Positions 41,224 to 53,011 of a stretch of DNA of 64,000 bases are shown here, one piece after another. Source of the stretch: Symsagittifera roscoffensis (taxonomy: Eukaryota > Xenacoelomorpha > Acoela > Convolutidae); assembly GCF_963678635.1 (NCBI RefSeq), contig NC_087066.1:56190312-56254311 (forward strand). Reading direction: 5' to 3'. A model generated the notes under the pieces. That model was not told the origin of the DNA, made no database searches, and saw only the letters and a program-made list of their open reading frames with translations. Position numbers and translations under genes: made by a program. The stretch's first letter is position 1; each line of letters begins with the position of its first letter.

Positions 41224-41599
41224 TTTAATTATGTCAGGTTGAAACATTTCTTTTTTCTTTATTGGCCCTCAATGCTCAATGTACGGTATTTTCTCCCTGT
41301 CTTATCCGTAGTCTTATTAGCCAACTCTCAAGCGCTGAATCTGAAATCAGTATTTTTTTTTCGAATTTGCTCTTTAAAATATTTTTATAATATAATAATA
41401 ATTTTTCATTTTTCTAACATTTTTTTTCATTGGATACCAGAATTTTTTTCCTTAGATAATTTTGTTCTCAGGATTCATCTTGCAGCAACAGTCATATTTT
41501 GAGCCTATGAGCATTTTAGTTTAACTATCCATGCTTTTGGCAGTTTGCGTTTTATGTTGCTTGTAATTTTTTTTGCTCGATTTATATTTTTTTCACGTT

Positions 41600-41900
41600 T
41601 TTAGAGTCGATGAAGGTAGTTCAGATTCTTATACAGGTCCTGATGATTTTTTAGTTTTTTAAGGAAAAGTCCTAAAATGCTCTTATATTTTTCAGATGTG
41701 CATAATACATATTAATGCCTGGGTATATTTATGCACTATTTGAGTTCAATCCAATTTCATCTGCTAAAAGTCAGGTAAGTTGCGCTCTCCAATTACGAAA
41801 GTGTAAAGGTCACGAAAAACGTGATTCACTTTAGTTTCAAAAGTGGAATTTAATTTTCAGATTTTCCACCGTTCTGGAAATTCGAAGGGCTGTAAAGCCG
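41600..41900 (+). repeat. Dispersed repeat family B, fragment
   Basis: Shares TCGATGAAGGTAGTTCAGAT, CTTATACAGGTCCTGATGAT, AAAGTGTAAAGGTCACGAAA and TTTTCAGATTTTCC with the copies near 61.8 and 63.8 kb. Confidence 0.65.
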
Positions 41901-44900
41901 TATATTTTTAGCTTCGAAATTGGGAATTTTTTTGAAAAACAAATCAGTTTTTATGTTTCCTTGATTCATTGACTCTTTTCATTGACTCTTTTCCAACTAA
42001 CTGTTGACTTTGTTTTTTTTCAGCTTAATAAGTTTTATTCTATATAATATTGGCTTACACACATTTTATTGCATCGTCTGATGAACCAAAAGGTTTGTGT
42101 GTGTTTGGAAGGTAAGGGAAGGGGGATTTGAAAAAAAATCTTCTATTAGTTTTTATGAATTTTCTAGGCTTAAAGGGTTTCTGCTTAGGTGTTTTTGACC
42201 TTGTTACCGCTTGATTGGTGTTCTTCCGATGGATGTTATAACCACATTGTATGGCCTTGGCATGTTGTTTTTTCAAAACTAGCTATATTCATTTTGATAA
42301 ATCTAGTTTTTCTATATTTTCAGATTTTTTCTTGTTTTGTATTTTAAATGGTTCGAAGCTCTGCTTTGCCTCTCTGTCCCAAAATATATATAACTCATCA
42401 ATATCACTCAATCGCTTTTAGTCTGAGGACCATAATTGTTGTAATAATTCGGAAATCACTACAGCAATCGATAAAAATACACAGGTATTGAATATTCTCA
42501 AAATAGGTTTAACCAGAATTTTTACCAAACATCCATCAATCTTTTAAGTTAATCCGCTCATAAATAGTATAATTTGTTGCAATAAGTTTGAGAATTCACA
42601 AGTTCATGAAAGCACTTTTTTAATCTTAAAAGCTTTCTTTTGATCTCCGAAGTAATTGTGTTTCGTTTTAAGGTCGCCTTAGTTACGTCGCTAATGGTCA
42701 GGTATACTACATGGAAGATATGGGGTGAAGATGAGGGCGAAAAGAAGCTTTGCTGCTGCTGTTGCACAAAATCTACTGCCCCAATAATCTCCTGAGTTGC
42801 AAGTGAATCTGAACGTCAATCACTGTTGTTTCAGTGAACTGGAAAAAATTCCTTCTTCTTTTTTATTGTCTTTCCCTTTCCTTCAAAACGAACAAATTTC
42901 GTCCCGTGTTTTTCGTGGTGCGTGCATATCTGTTTTTCTACCCTTTAATAACTAAGTGTTACGCCCACTAGTTTTATCAATGAGACACCTAATCTATCAA
43001 TATATGGATATATGAATGTACAAACAAGCTTTTTGTTTCCTCAAATCAGCTTTTATTTTGATGCTCTTGAATCACCATTCTGGTAGTTTTAACTTTTAGT
43101 CGATGTCTCAATAGTTTTCATAATATCAACATAAGATACACAAAAACACTAGTGTCAGTACCTTATACTTTATTTGTTACTTAACTAACTCAATTAATTC
43201 GGTTGTTTGAGTTCAATGACATTTTTTTTCAACCGTGTATGTGCTATATGTTAACTTATGCTGACTTGACATCTTTAGCAAAAAAATGATTTCGAGGGAT
43301 GATTTCGATTTGTAATTATACTACACCAGTTGCCTGTAAAATAGTTAACAGCTCGTAAAAAGTCTCAAATATAAGCGTATTAAATAAAGATAAAGGTTCA
43401 ATGCACACTTCATCCTGAAAAATCACTCAATATTGCGAGCTTCAATTTTTTTACTGCTTCGAAAGATTTCAGTTTTATAGAATAATTGATAACGTTAAAT
43501 TAAGGATAGAGAATCATGACAATTCCTGTGATTTCGCTTCGTGGCTTTCGCTGTTATACGCGACAATTTCAGCAATAAGGTTGCCATTTAACCTATCGTC
43601 AAGTCTCAAAGTAACCCCTTTTCATAGTTAGAACGCAGTAGTTAGGAAATTTGTCCCTTTGAAGTTTAATCAATATTTCGGTGAAGGTTAAGCAGTGATG
43701 GCAAAAGGTATTAACAGATTTCGCAATGGTGCATTTTGCCTTGAATTATGTCGAATAAGTTATGCCAACATTTGTTTGAGGCATAGCCGCTGCATGCTCT
43801 ATCTTTGCCGAAAGATTTATCCAGCGAATTTTTCCATTCGTTCTCAGACCTCACTGTTATAATGTCATATCCATAACATATTTTTCTAATAATTATCAGA
43901 TTATGTACAACCAGTAATTGATTGACTGCTAGGCGGTCTTATTCCTGTTGAGTTTGTTACAGATCTTGATAAAACGGGCAAAAAATACGTAATTACTGCT
44001 AACTTCTATGGCTGCCAAATGATGCACTCAGTCTGTTTTAATGAGGTCGCAAATCTTTTTCGTATCCTTTCCATGCTAAACCCAGTTCATTCCCTCAGTA
44101 TCATACATTCACCTTCGACATATGAACAGATGTGATCTAAATAAATACATTTTATTTTGCATATTCGCTACCTCTTTCCAATGAAGTTTTTAATCAAAGT
44201 ACAAGATAAATGAAGTTGCATTTTATGTATGGTAGGTAGCTGTTATTATGTTGCTGCAGTCGACAAACGAACAAGTAGTTGGATAAAATTATCATACAGC
44301 ACCAATTGCCTAATTCATGTTGTTTTGAATGAATTTCAGCTATTTTTAGCAAAGAGGTGAATGAAAATAACTGATTATTACAATGGCATTAATTTTCCCC
44401 AGGAAGGCTTGCGAATTATTCACAAGGAAATGAAAAAAGCAACGTTAGTCAAATTGGGTTAAACACAGCGCCTGAAAGTTAAACACTGAGGGTTAAAGTT
44501 AAATATAGTGAAAAATCGAATTTACTTTGAAAAAATGCGTTACTTATAGATGATAAATCATGCTTGGGTAGGGACGGGCTCAAATTAAGTTGAACTAACT
44601 TGTAAATTCATTCCATTAAGACTAAATGCTACGCTAGGATTAATTTCAAAGTTATTGAATTGCTTGATTCGATTGCGTTTGTCTGCTCGCTTCAAATAAA
44701 CCGGTAAAGCTATCTGTCATGGATACTTGTCATGCTCATATCCGTGAAAATACATAGATCAATCTGGTAGCCGGTACCTAGCGTTAGTTGCTTGGTTTCA
44801 GTGAATGTTTTAAAGTGTCAATGAACGCAGTGAAGACAAGTATGGGTCGTGTTTATTTTTGTTCCTTTTTTTTCAAAGGAGAAGTCTTTAAACTGTTTCA

Positions 44901-45554
44901 CGCTCAAATTTGAGTTTAATGATTTGTTTTTTGTTTTTTTTTTCAAGTTCAATTCATTTTTATTCGATAAAAGGAAGGCAAATTGCGCTCTCACGTTGCG
45001 AATGAAAATTGCGCTAAGAAGCGTGAATGAATTTTATTTCCTAAATTGGATTTAGAATTTAGATTTCCCAATGAAAAAAAAAACGTTTTGACCGAGTTTT
45101 CTCTAATTGGGTTAGTTTTTCCTAAAAAGTGTTATGGCAGATGTATATTTTACTAAGTGAAAATTGAAAAATTTTCAAAGAATTGGTCTCTAAGAGCTCA
45201 TTGACACTTTTCCAACTGTCTGTTGGCTATGATTGTTTAAAACTAGATGAAATTACCTTGAAATTATATTCTCAGATGTTTGCTGTTGCATTACTTGATC
45301 AAATATATGTCATTAGCTGTTAAATCCCAGAAAAGTACAGTTTCTGCCAAATTCAGTTTTTTTCTCATCCATTTTTTCCTAAGTTTATCTGAAAGACTCG
45401 AGCTCTTTTATTTTTAGCCGGAAGTGACATTCAAAAATTCAAGTATTTTGTTGCAAAAAGCTGCTTGTTTAGCTGTAGTTAGTAGGTGGCTAAAGGGTTC
45501 TAAATAACGAATCTTTCATTGCAAAGGGGCGCGGATTCATTGATTGTGATTCAA

Positions 45555-45630
45555 TGGATTCTTAGAGGCAGTTAGCATAGTAGTAAGGCGTTCACTTTGA
45601 GATCGAGCTCTCTCTTATATGGTCGATTTA
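45555..45630 (+). repeat. tRNA-like SINE head fragment
   Basis: AGGCAGTTAGCATAGTAGTA, AGGCGTTCACTTTGAGATCG: the A-box and anticodon-arm portion of a degraded tRNA-derived repeat. Confidence 0.4.
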
Positions 45631-46394
45631 GGCTGCAATAATAGTACGGCGTGAAAGTTTTAGAAGCTGAAAAACTACCATGTGTTGCAAAAAAGAGCTT
45701 AGCTCAAATTAAATCTGCAAAGTGGGGCATTAATAGAAACGGACTATCGTTAGACAGGCTGGATAGCCTTCTACGAATCGCAAAAACCTCAATTACTAGT
45801 TATTATTGCTACATGTACACTTGCGATCAGCTTAGTGTGTTATTACGGTAACTTCCCAAATGGCTTAAAAAGAAACTTTTCGCTAATGGCATCAATTCCA
45901 AGTTTTCATTGTAAGTCAAACGTTTTCTATCAGTTTCTAATTCTTTATTTTGCCAGGAACCAAAACATGTGAACAAGATATGGAATTAATTGCTTCCAAA
46001 CAAATGTTAAGCGACAAATTTGGCGGAAAATTTGACCATAAGGAGCTTATCAATAACCAAGAGCTTATGTTTTTCGCTTTTGATAAAAAAAATTCTGCAA
46101 TTTTTTCAAGATGAAATGTCAATCAACATTTTAATTGACAACTTCAAATTTTCTAACATTGTTCATGAAAAAGTTGTTCTCGATTTTTATTACTACAACT
46201 GTTGCATGAAATTTATGCCATTTGGGAAATTTTTCATTGTTATGCCATTTGAGAATTATGCCATTTGAGACGTAATCGTTTTTACGAGCCTTCTTTTTTT
46301 CTTAGCTAATTCGCAAATAAAATTTTACTAAACGTGTTTCAATGTAGCATTGGAAATTGCATAGCACCTGTTCTCTGCTTAATGTGTTTGTACC

Positions 46395-46435
46395 TATAAA
46401 GCTGCAGTGGCTGAGTTGTTAGTGTGTGAGTCTAT
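46395..46435 (+). repeat. Left half of a tRNA-derived SINE interrupted by element II
   Basis: AGCTGCAGTGGCTGAGTTGTTAGTGTGTGAGTCTAT-type head (A box plus 5' half of the anticodon arm) ends in the target duplicate CTAT at 46432-46435. The B-box half resumes at 59690. Confidence 0.7.
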
Positions 46436-47047
46436 TATTACGCTAGCAATACTATGTACGCCGGACAAAACGCTTGCTAGTAATATAAGGTACTTTCTAT
46501 CTTAGAAAGTGAATCTGAAATTCGCTGAGAAATATTTTATTAGAATAGAAGTTAGTAGTATTTTACTGCAAATCGCCTTTTGACTCGATATTGATTTTAA
46601 GGGTGAGATTAGAGATATTTTGACTGAGTATGGATAGTATTTTATAGAGAAGGGTTGGGGTGGTTGAAGAGAGTACTGTTGATATTTGTTGGAAATTGTT
46701 GGAATGAATTTGTGTAGTTGTTTTTAGCTTCTATTTATACTCAATTGGGAAATCTCCCAATTTGTCGTGGGAAATAAGAAGTTATTTTTAAACTTCGTAA
46801 TCTCTCGTGAATGTTATTCGTGCATTCGTATTTCACAAGAAGAGTCGTTCGTGTTTACGAGAGGAATCGTTATTATTCGAATTTTAACGAGAATAGTCAT
46901 TTTAATTTCTAATGCTTAAAACATTATACGAATTAATACAATTGCTTTTCCATTCATTTTGCGAAGGGATTTATTTTATAGTGGCGGTGGCGTCACGCTT
47001 TATGAACACAAAAAATTATATTTCTTTTTCAATTTGAAATCAGAACA
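46436..47047 (-). repeat. 3' LTR of element II
   Basis: 612 bp. Compared with the 5' LTR it carries extra sequence in the middle (around 46690-46790). An inverted repeat lies at its 3' end (46436-46449 with 46474-46485). A purine-rich tract on the element strand (AGGAGGATGAATA) adjoins its start at 47048-47060, as expected for a polypurine tract. Confidence 0.93.
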
Positions 47048-47260
47048 TATTCATCCTCCTATTTGGAAAGAAAAAACAAGGATATTTTTCTAGTTTACCC
47101 TGCTAATCAAGCGAGGTAATTTTTAATCATGCGAAGCTATTTTTTTTCAACTGATGATCTTTGTTCAATTAGTTTATTATCGGTAGCAGATGTTGCAGTC
47201 AACCGGTGATCTTTGTTCAATTTACATTTTTACCGGTAGATGTTTGCAGTTATGGTATAC

Positions 47261-47497
47261 CTAATATTGAGTCAGGCTTAAATGAATAGCATCTGTTACA
47301 TTATAAATCAAATAAAATTTACGCAACCACTCGATCAAATTAAAAAATTCAAATACATCAAATTGTTTTGTTTTCTCAAAAAGTTTGAATTTTAGTTCAA
47401 TTTTATTATTCTTTGAACGTCGTTTTCTTGAAGTTGTTTTTCGTCCTGAAGTAGATGAGCGGGTGTCCGTATACGTAATTGGGGAGGACTGGTTCAT
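47261..47497 (-). CDS. Small basic ORF at the 3' end of element II
   Basis: 78 codons. The N-terminal half has a dense basic run (GRKTTSRKRRSKNNK), a nuclear-localisation or RNA-binding-like signal. The C-terminal half is amphipathic (FDVFEFFNLIEWLRKFYLIY). It may be an accessory protein; no family recognised. Confidence 0.3.
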   Translation of the reverse strand: MNQSSPITYTDTRSSTSGRKTTSRKRRSKNNKIELKFKLFEKTKQFDVFEFFNLIEWLRKFYLIYNVTDAIHLSLTQY

Positions 47498-47728
47498 ATA
47501 AAAGGGTGTATTTTTTGTTTTCCGTTTTTTAATGAAATCAGAATTGTTAAAAAGACAAATTAGCAGCTATACTACCTAGCTATAGAAATATGGTGGATAA
47601 ATTTTAGAAATTTCCCTCCAACCGGGCTATAAGTTGGTGGTTTTATATTCTCAAATTGTTGATTTGTTTTTTGAGCTGCCGGATTTGGTGGGTTTCATGT
47701 ATGTGGCTACGTTGGATTTGCTCAGTAT

Positions 47729-48004
47729 TCATCCAACTGGGGGGTTTGCAATTTTGCAGTTAGATATTCTGCGGGAACTTGTATTTTTTTGATACTCAAG
47801 AAAGGAATTTGTTATTGAGAACATTTTTTTTATGGGGTGGTAAGCTTCCAATTTGAAGAGATTGATTAACGGATTCGAAGCATAATTGAGATCCATATCG
47901 AAGCCGGGATTTTTGTTGGAATTTATGTGCCGTTCTCTATCCAACTGATTATGTAACTTGGTTTTTAATTCAGTAGGGTGTAAGATCTGTCGCCGAACAG
48001 TCAT
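47729..48004 (-). CDS. Small ORF of element II, function unknown
   Basis: 91 codons with a basic start (MTVRRQILHPTELKTKL). No membrane segment or motif. It lies immediately after the Ser/Thr/Pro-rich ORF and may have been continuous with it through a lost frame. Confidence 0.3.
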   Translation of the reverse strand: MTVRRQILHPTELKTKLHNQLDRERHINSNKNPGFDMDLNYASNPLINLFKLEAYHPIKKMFSITNSFLEYQKNTSSRRISNCKIANPPVG

Positions 48005-48049
48005 TTGTTGCTGGGAAGTTGATACCGGCGTATTCGCCGTTATTATCTT

Positions 48050-48388
48050 CTATGGTCTTACTATTTGAGTTCGCTTCTCATTTCGAGAATTTGAAGAAAC
48101 CAGGGGCATTTTGAAATGAGGGGGTGAAATTTTTAGGTGTGGTGGCTTTGATATTGTAGCTATTGGGACAGCTGAAGTTGTGTTCGGCAGTGGTACAGTG
48201 AAGGATCGTGTTGAAGCCGTTGTTGTAGTAGGGGCCGTAGTAGTGGAATTAGTTGGTTGTGGAGTTGATGTTGAAGGTTGCAAGTCCAGTGGATCGATGC
48301 CTGGGAAGAGGGAGAGAAGTTCCTGAAAACGTCGCAAGTCATCGTCAAGTGTTGAGTCGATAGTAGATGTCGATGAATCTGTCGGCAT
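48050..48388 (-). CDS. Ser/Thr/Pro-rich ORF of element II
   Basis: 112 codons from ATG: an acidic helical start (DDDLRRFQELLSLFPGIDPL), then a Thr/Pro/Ala-rich stretch (STPQPTNSTTTAPTTTTAST) and a basic end. Comparable in character to 31820-32499 of element III. Function unknown. Confidence 0.4.
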   Translation of the reverse strand: MPTDSSTSTIDSTLDDDLRRFQELLSLFPGIDPLDLQPSTSTPQPTNSTTTAPTTTTASTRSFTVPLPNTTSAVPIATISKPPHLKISPPHFKMPLVSSNSRNEKRTQIVRP

Positions 48389-48541
48389 GTTCTAGAACAT
48401 GTAAAATTTTTATTAGACTGGGTTTGTAGGGTGTTCCAAGTTTTGATTTCTTCTATCAAAACTTGTTAATTGGATATGAGGATACATGCGATCCTGGTTG
48501 ATATTATCAACTTCCTCTAAAAGAGGTTCTTGTACTTTATC

Positions 48542-48811
48542 TTAATGATCATATTCTTCTAGTTTCTCGGTTTGCTCATTCTGAGTGAAAATTGAGGTCA
48601 CTATAGAAGTGAAAAGTATATTGTATGAGGCAGCAAGCAATACTTTGCTAAAATGTAGTGAGAGGCCGGTAATTTTGTGAATATGTAAAGGTTTTATTAT
48701 GAATACTAGGCAATATAGTATGAATTTTACTAGGAGAAATGAGGCGAAGACTATTCCTTTTTTAAATAGAATTATATTTTTCTGAATATACGGGTGTATT
48801 TGTTTTTCCAA
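48542..48811 (-). CDS. Small membrane-protein ORF of element II
   Basis: 89 codons with at least two hydrophobic segments (FASFLLVKFILYCLVFII and a second around VLLAASYNILFTSIV). It lies about 150 bases after the env-like frame, on the same strand. It may be the env membrane anchor in a shifted frame, or a separate viroporin-like protein. Confidence 0.4.
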   Translation of the reverse strand: MEKQIHPYIQKNIILFKKGIVFASFLLVKFILYCLVFIIKPLHIHKITGLSLHFSKVLLAASYNILFTSIVTSIFTQNEQTEKLEEYDH

Positions 48812-48965
48812 AAATCTGGAGAAATGAGAATGTCTAAGTAGATATTTTGAAAAGAGCCTAGCGGGCTATATGAGTCCAAGAAATTTTTGGGCATTTAGAA
48901 AGGATCTAGATAATTTTTGTAGTATTCCTTTCATTTCTGATTTATCAGTTATCATGTTCCAAAAT

Positions 48966-50689
48966 TTTTGCATTTGAGCTTAAGTGTAAATGGAAGCACC
49001 TTGACCGGATGCTAAAGAATGCTTAATTTGCTGCACTATCTCTTTTGGCTTGAAGAGATATGGTCCTGTTACCCTTGTGATTTGGGGTGTTAATTCAATC
49101 CAGGACTTGTTATCATCAACATCTATTTGGAAAAGTTTTAAATGTTTGTCGGAACAATCTTTTAAGTCTGCCGATTGAAAAGTTTGTCGCGTAATTGGAT
49201 CAACAAATCGAATATTTTACTGATACATTATGGGAATGCGATTATAGATTTGCTCCATCAGTTGCAAAGGTGAATAAAATTTTGGACAATGGTAGAGCCA
49301 GGCAACATTGCCATTGGTCTCTAAGAACATAGAACGGTTCTGAGTTGAAATGTAGCCAGCCAAACGTGGGCTTTCAAGTGAAAGCATTAAGTTATATAAG
49401 ATAGAGGAGCGTTCTAGCTCACATTGATTTTGTAGAAGGGCTAATTCGGCCGTTCTTAGCATGTAGAAGCTATTGAAAAGAATGTAGTTCAATTTGGTTC
49501 CAATGTGAGCTTCGTAGTCAATTTGAGTAGTTAGGAATTTAAATAGCCGCAAAGTAGAATTTGGTTGGCCGGCATTATGAATAGTTCCTGTTTCTGGGTT
49601 TGGGTTAATTTGGATTCCTGTATCCATTTCGAAACCATCAGTGAATGCAATAAAAAGTGAATCATATGAAGGTGGATGCACTATTCTGGGATGACCACAA
49701 AGAGCTTGCGGTTTATTCATCACCTGCAGCATAATATTTTGAGTCTCTTGTTTGGGTAGAGTGAATAGATGGGCTAGAAATCTCTTTGATTATATAGTAT
49801 GATTCTTCGTTTCGAATCATTTTAGCCGGAAATCGGTTTAAAACAGTGAAAGTGTAATTTTTGGGTTCTTACCAAGTATAAGCAAATGCATCTAAGGATG
49901 TTGTTTCACATCCGTTAGTAGATACTGGACAGGGCAAGGAATGTTTTGCCAATTGTTGACTGTTCCATCTTTGAGGTTAACATTTAAAGTTACATTTTGC
50001 CTGTAAGTTTCAAGTGTCCAGTTTGATCCATGAACGGCCATCACATTCGTTATGATTTTTGCCGTCAACTTCACCAGCATGGGCATTAGTTATCGTTTTA
50101 ACATTGAGTTTGAAAGGTATATTTCCAACACTAGCATAGCCTAGGTTAAGATAGCCTCTGTCGGCGGACGATTTACGTTGATCGGCAGATAAATGGAGAC
50201 AGTAGTGATCACGTTTTGTCGAGCGTCAATAACACTCGAATCAAATGAATCGCAGGACCAACGCATTGATTGGTGTTTGATTCGACACATTGTCGCATTT
50301 ACTTAATTGTGATGTTATCTCTGATAAAGAGTAACATAAGCATGGGTCACTTTAATTTTTTCTGGTTGAACTTTGCAAGGTTCAACTTTGTTTAGAGAGA
50401 ACATTTTGTTAGAAGTCATTAATTGACAATCAAAATGAGCAACCCGAAGATAATTTGCAGTTTTTGTATACAATTGATCTTTCGGATCAAATGCTGAGGT
50501 CTGATTTGAAAAGATTGTTAGAGTTAAAATAGCAATCAAATAAATTTGTTGTAACTTGGTTTTTTGGATGTTAATGATAGCAAAAGAATTTTTTAAAGTA
50601 CTTACCTTAAGCAAATCCTCGAGAGTTATTAGGATGGGATCTTGATCCATCAGTTCTTCTTCCGCTAGTTCAATGTTAGGATTTGACAT
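48966..50689 (-). pseudogene. Envelope-like glycoprotein gene of element II (broken)
   Basis: The N-terminal ORF (50315-50689) carries a hydrophobic signal-like segment (LQQIYLIAILTLTIFS), then AHFDCQLMTSNKMFSL and VEPCKVQPEKI. The next piece is 49892-50086. The third (49217-49732) has NQCELERSSILYNLMLSL, AGYISTQNRSMF and GNVAWLYHCP; further codons to about 48970 hold IRFVDPITRQTF and SWIELTPQI. Stops and shifts separate the pieces. The Cys, CELER, NRS and VDPxxRQT landmarks are shared in order with element III. Likely a fusion glycoprotein of a captured viral type; Jingchuvirales is my best guess from memory of the pattern. Confidence 0.65.
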
Positions 50690-51059
50690 TTTGTGGATAT
50701 TTTTCGATGAGGAATCTGAGTTAGGCTTATTAATTTAATTGAGGAATTCAGTAGACTTATTTGTTGGAGAGAGGAGGTTGGAATGCAAAATGTGAAATTG
50801 AGTTGGGATGAAAGTAACTGTTTATCAGTTAAATTTTAAAGGCTGTTTTTGCTTTTTGCCAAATCTAAACTGTGATTGGCCATTTTTATTTGGCGTCTTT
50901 CGGAGGTGACTCGTTTTAAGTCGTATTTCCTTCGGCACTCGCTTTTAAATGTTGTGGTTTTTTCCAATCGAGTTCATTATCGTTGTTCGTTTATGCGGTT
51001 TCTTAAAATGTAGCGGTTAAAAAGTTTTTTTTTCCGTTTATGCGGTTGTTAAATTGTAA

Positions 51060-51920
51060 CAACTGCATTCCCCTTCCCGATTGGCGGAGGAAAAAAAGGC
51101 ATCTCTTCGTAAGAGAGAACTAAAAGCAAGATCATTCTTCGCTCATTTGTTGAAATTGCATTTATCGTCTGTTGTTATTTTAAAAAAAATTCTTTTATTC
51201 CTAGTTAAAAAACTGAATTTTGTCGAGCCTGAAGAGATTTTAGTTGATTTTCCTGAGATTTTTAAAATTGAGAGAGGAGTTGGATTTTACTCACGAAGCC
51301 TTGCTGGAGGACAAGGAAGTCGAAAGGAGGGTTTGCTTATACGATGGGTTGGTGGGAAAGGGTCTGAGTTTAACACAATTTGAAATTATGCTGTGGATGG
51401 ACAGAGCTTTATATGGAGCTACCCGGTGTTAAATTACGAGGAGCTGTTCGAGCTGGGCTCACTGCAGAGCCAATATCACACATAAACGATATGGAGTCCG
51501 TGGATTGGGGGTGATTTGGTCTCAGTGGAGACGATGGACTTTTTATCCTTACTTTTTGGACAGGATGTAAGTTTCTTTAGCTATACACCCATGATAATAA
51601 TTGAAATTACATTAAAACAATTTATTCAATTTGGATGGCAACAACAAAGAAACATATACACAGAGTAAATTTTTGTTTGGTTCCAAGAGGAATTCTTTAA
51701 AATGTCTGAATGTGAGGATGGCTTCACGAGAAAAGCAGAGATGGACATAACGTTAGAGGAGATCTACCAGGCATGGTGGCGGCTCTATTCAGTTCTGCAG
51801 TTGGCAGTGAGGAGCCTGAGTAGTGCTGCGGAGGATTCTCTCGAAAAGATGGCAGTGTTGAAATTGATCAAATCCTTTGCGGATTTAAAGTCGCCTATTT
51901 ATAAAAGTTATTTTTAAGTT
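51060..51920 (+). pseudogene. Plus-strand, spliced-looking coding segment inside element II
   Basis: Antisense to the element, in the 1.4 kb pol-env gap where no minus-strand frame is open. Pieces in shifted frames read like protein: 51081-51383 (starts AEEKKASLRKRELKARSFF), 51244-51432 (DFTHEALLEDKEVERRVCLY) and, near 51415-51515, LPGVKLRGAVRAGLTAEP. A good splice donor GTAAGT follows at 51568 after a LLFGQD-type end. After about 130 AT-rich bases a 71-codon ORF opens (51702-51917, ITLEEIYQAWWRLYSVLQLA). G+C is higher than in the rest of the element. It could be a captured host gene or an antisense accessory gene; not recognised. Confidence 0.45.
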
Positions 51921-52065
51921 TAATGTGTATAAATTATTTTTGAAGTTTTGTTGTTTCATTTAAAAACATTTAATACAAAAGAGAAAGGCCATGAAATAGT
52001 AGTTAAAAATTTTTTTGTATGGCCAAATAAACACTTAGTGTTTATTATTTCTTTAAATTTACCAA

Positions 52066-52554
52066 TTAGACTAGATGGAATAGTAGTTCCATAAAAATTT
52101 TTAGGACGAGTTGCCCGTTTAGGTCTTTTAGTTTGAGAAAGTGATCCAGGTGCGGATCGGGTGTTTTCATTGAAACTTTCCTGAGAGCTCTGAGGAATAT
52201 TTTCCTATCAGCACAGCTATCTGATGCTTCAGATAAACGAGAGAAATCAGGGGGACGGGGAATATTATATTGTGTTGTTATATTGGGGTGGCGGCGGTTA
52301 AAGTCATTTGAATAACTAGTGTTAGGACATATACTGCGGCTATATTGGCGGCGGTGGCCGTAACTACTAGATTGACTAGTAGAAGGATTAGGGGTTTTCT
52401 CAACAGGATAGGGAGTCGAACTGCGAATAGGTCTAAGATTTTGGTCAATCGCAGTTGCATCGAACAAAGTTCTTAGATGTATAGTTTCTCTACCTGAACC
52501 CAATGATTGTTCATGTACTACTGTTTTATTTTTGGTTTTCAATTGTAGCGTCAT
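52066..52554 (-). CDS. Pol C-terminal tail ORF of element II
   Basis: 162 codons, Ser/Arg/Tyr-rich and probably disordered (for example SSSYGHRRQYSRSICP). It follows the integrase remnants on the same strand. Its role is unknown; it may be the tail of pol after the integrase or a separate small product. Confidence 0.35.
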   Translation of the reverse strand: MTLQLKTKNKTVVHEQSLGSGRETIHLRTLFDATAIDQNLRPIRSSTPYPVEKTPNPSTSQSSSYGHRRQYSRSICPNTSYSNDFNRRHPNITTQYNIPRPPDFSRLSEASDSCADRKIFLRALRKVSMKTPDPHLDHFLKLKDLNGQLVLKIFMELLFHLV

Positions 52555-53011
52555 GCTCAGTCATCTGTTGATAACCATTGTTTACTACTGGCCAAAATGT
52601 ATATACCGGATTTTCAACCTGTTTAAGGTTTATTGAAAGAGTTGATTTGTTATATGGTCATAAAAATCACTTGAAAACAAATAGTCAGAGTACTCTTGCA
52701 GTAGTTTGAGCATTTGTGTCTCTTTAGGGAAGTATTCAACAATATGGTTGCGGTGAACAATCTTTTTTTCGTTGGTGATATCATTTTGAATTCCGTACGT
52801 AACTTCAGTTACGGTATAAGGTCCGGATCGTAAATTTAGAAGTTTTGAGATTTTAATAGTGGTTTAGATCTGTTCTCTAGTAACCCTTTGGTGCCTTCTT
52901 TTATTGGCCATCCTAATTCAATTTGATTTCGGAACATGTGGGCCTTGTTAGTGATGCGGCGGGAATGGGTATAGGTTTTACTATAGATCAGCTTGAAATC
53001 GTTTTCCCTTT

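Larger units (their letters stand above)
41224..46431. other. Repeat-rich intergenic stretch, no gene seen
   Basis: Only short random frames. It holds a family-B repeat fragment at 41600-41900 and related words at 44820-45010, a SINE tail near 42353 (GAAGCTCTGCTTTGCCTCTC), a tRNA-like head at 45555-45630 and the left half of the SINE split by element II (46395-46435). The first 300 bases are probably the host 3' UTR. Confidence 0.5.
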
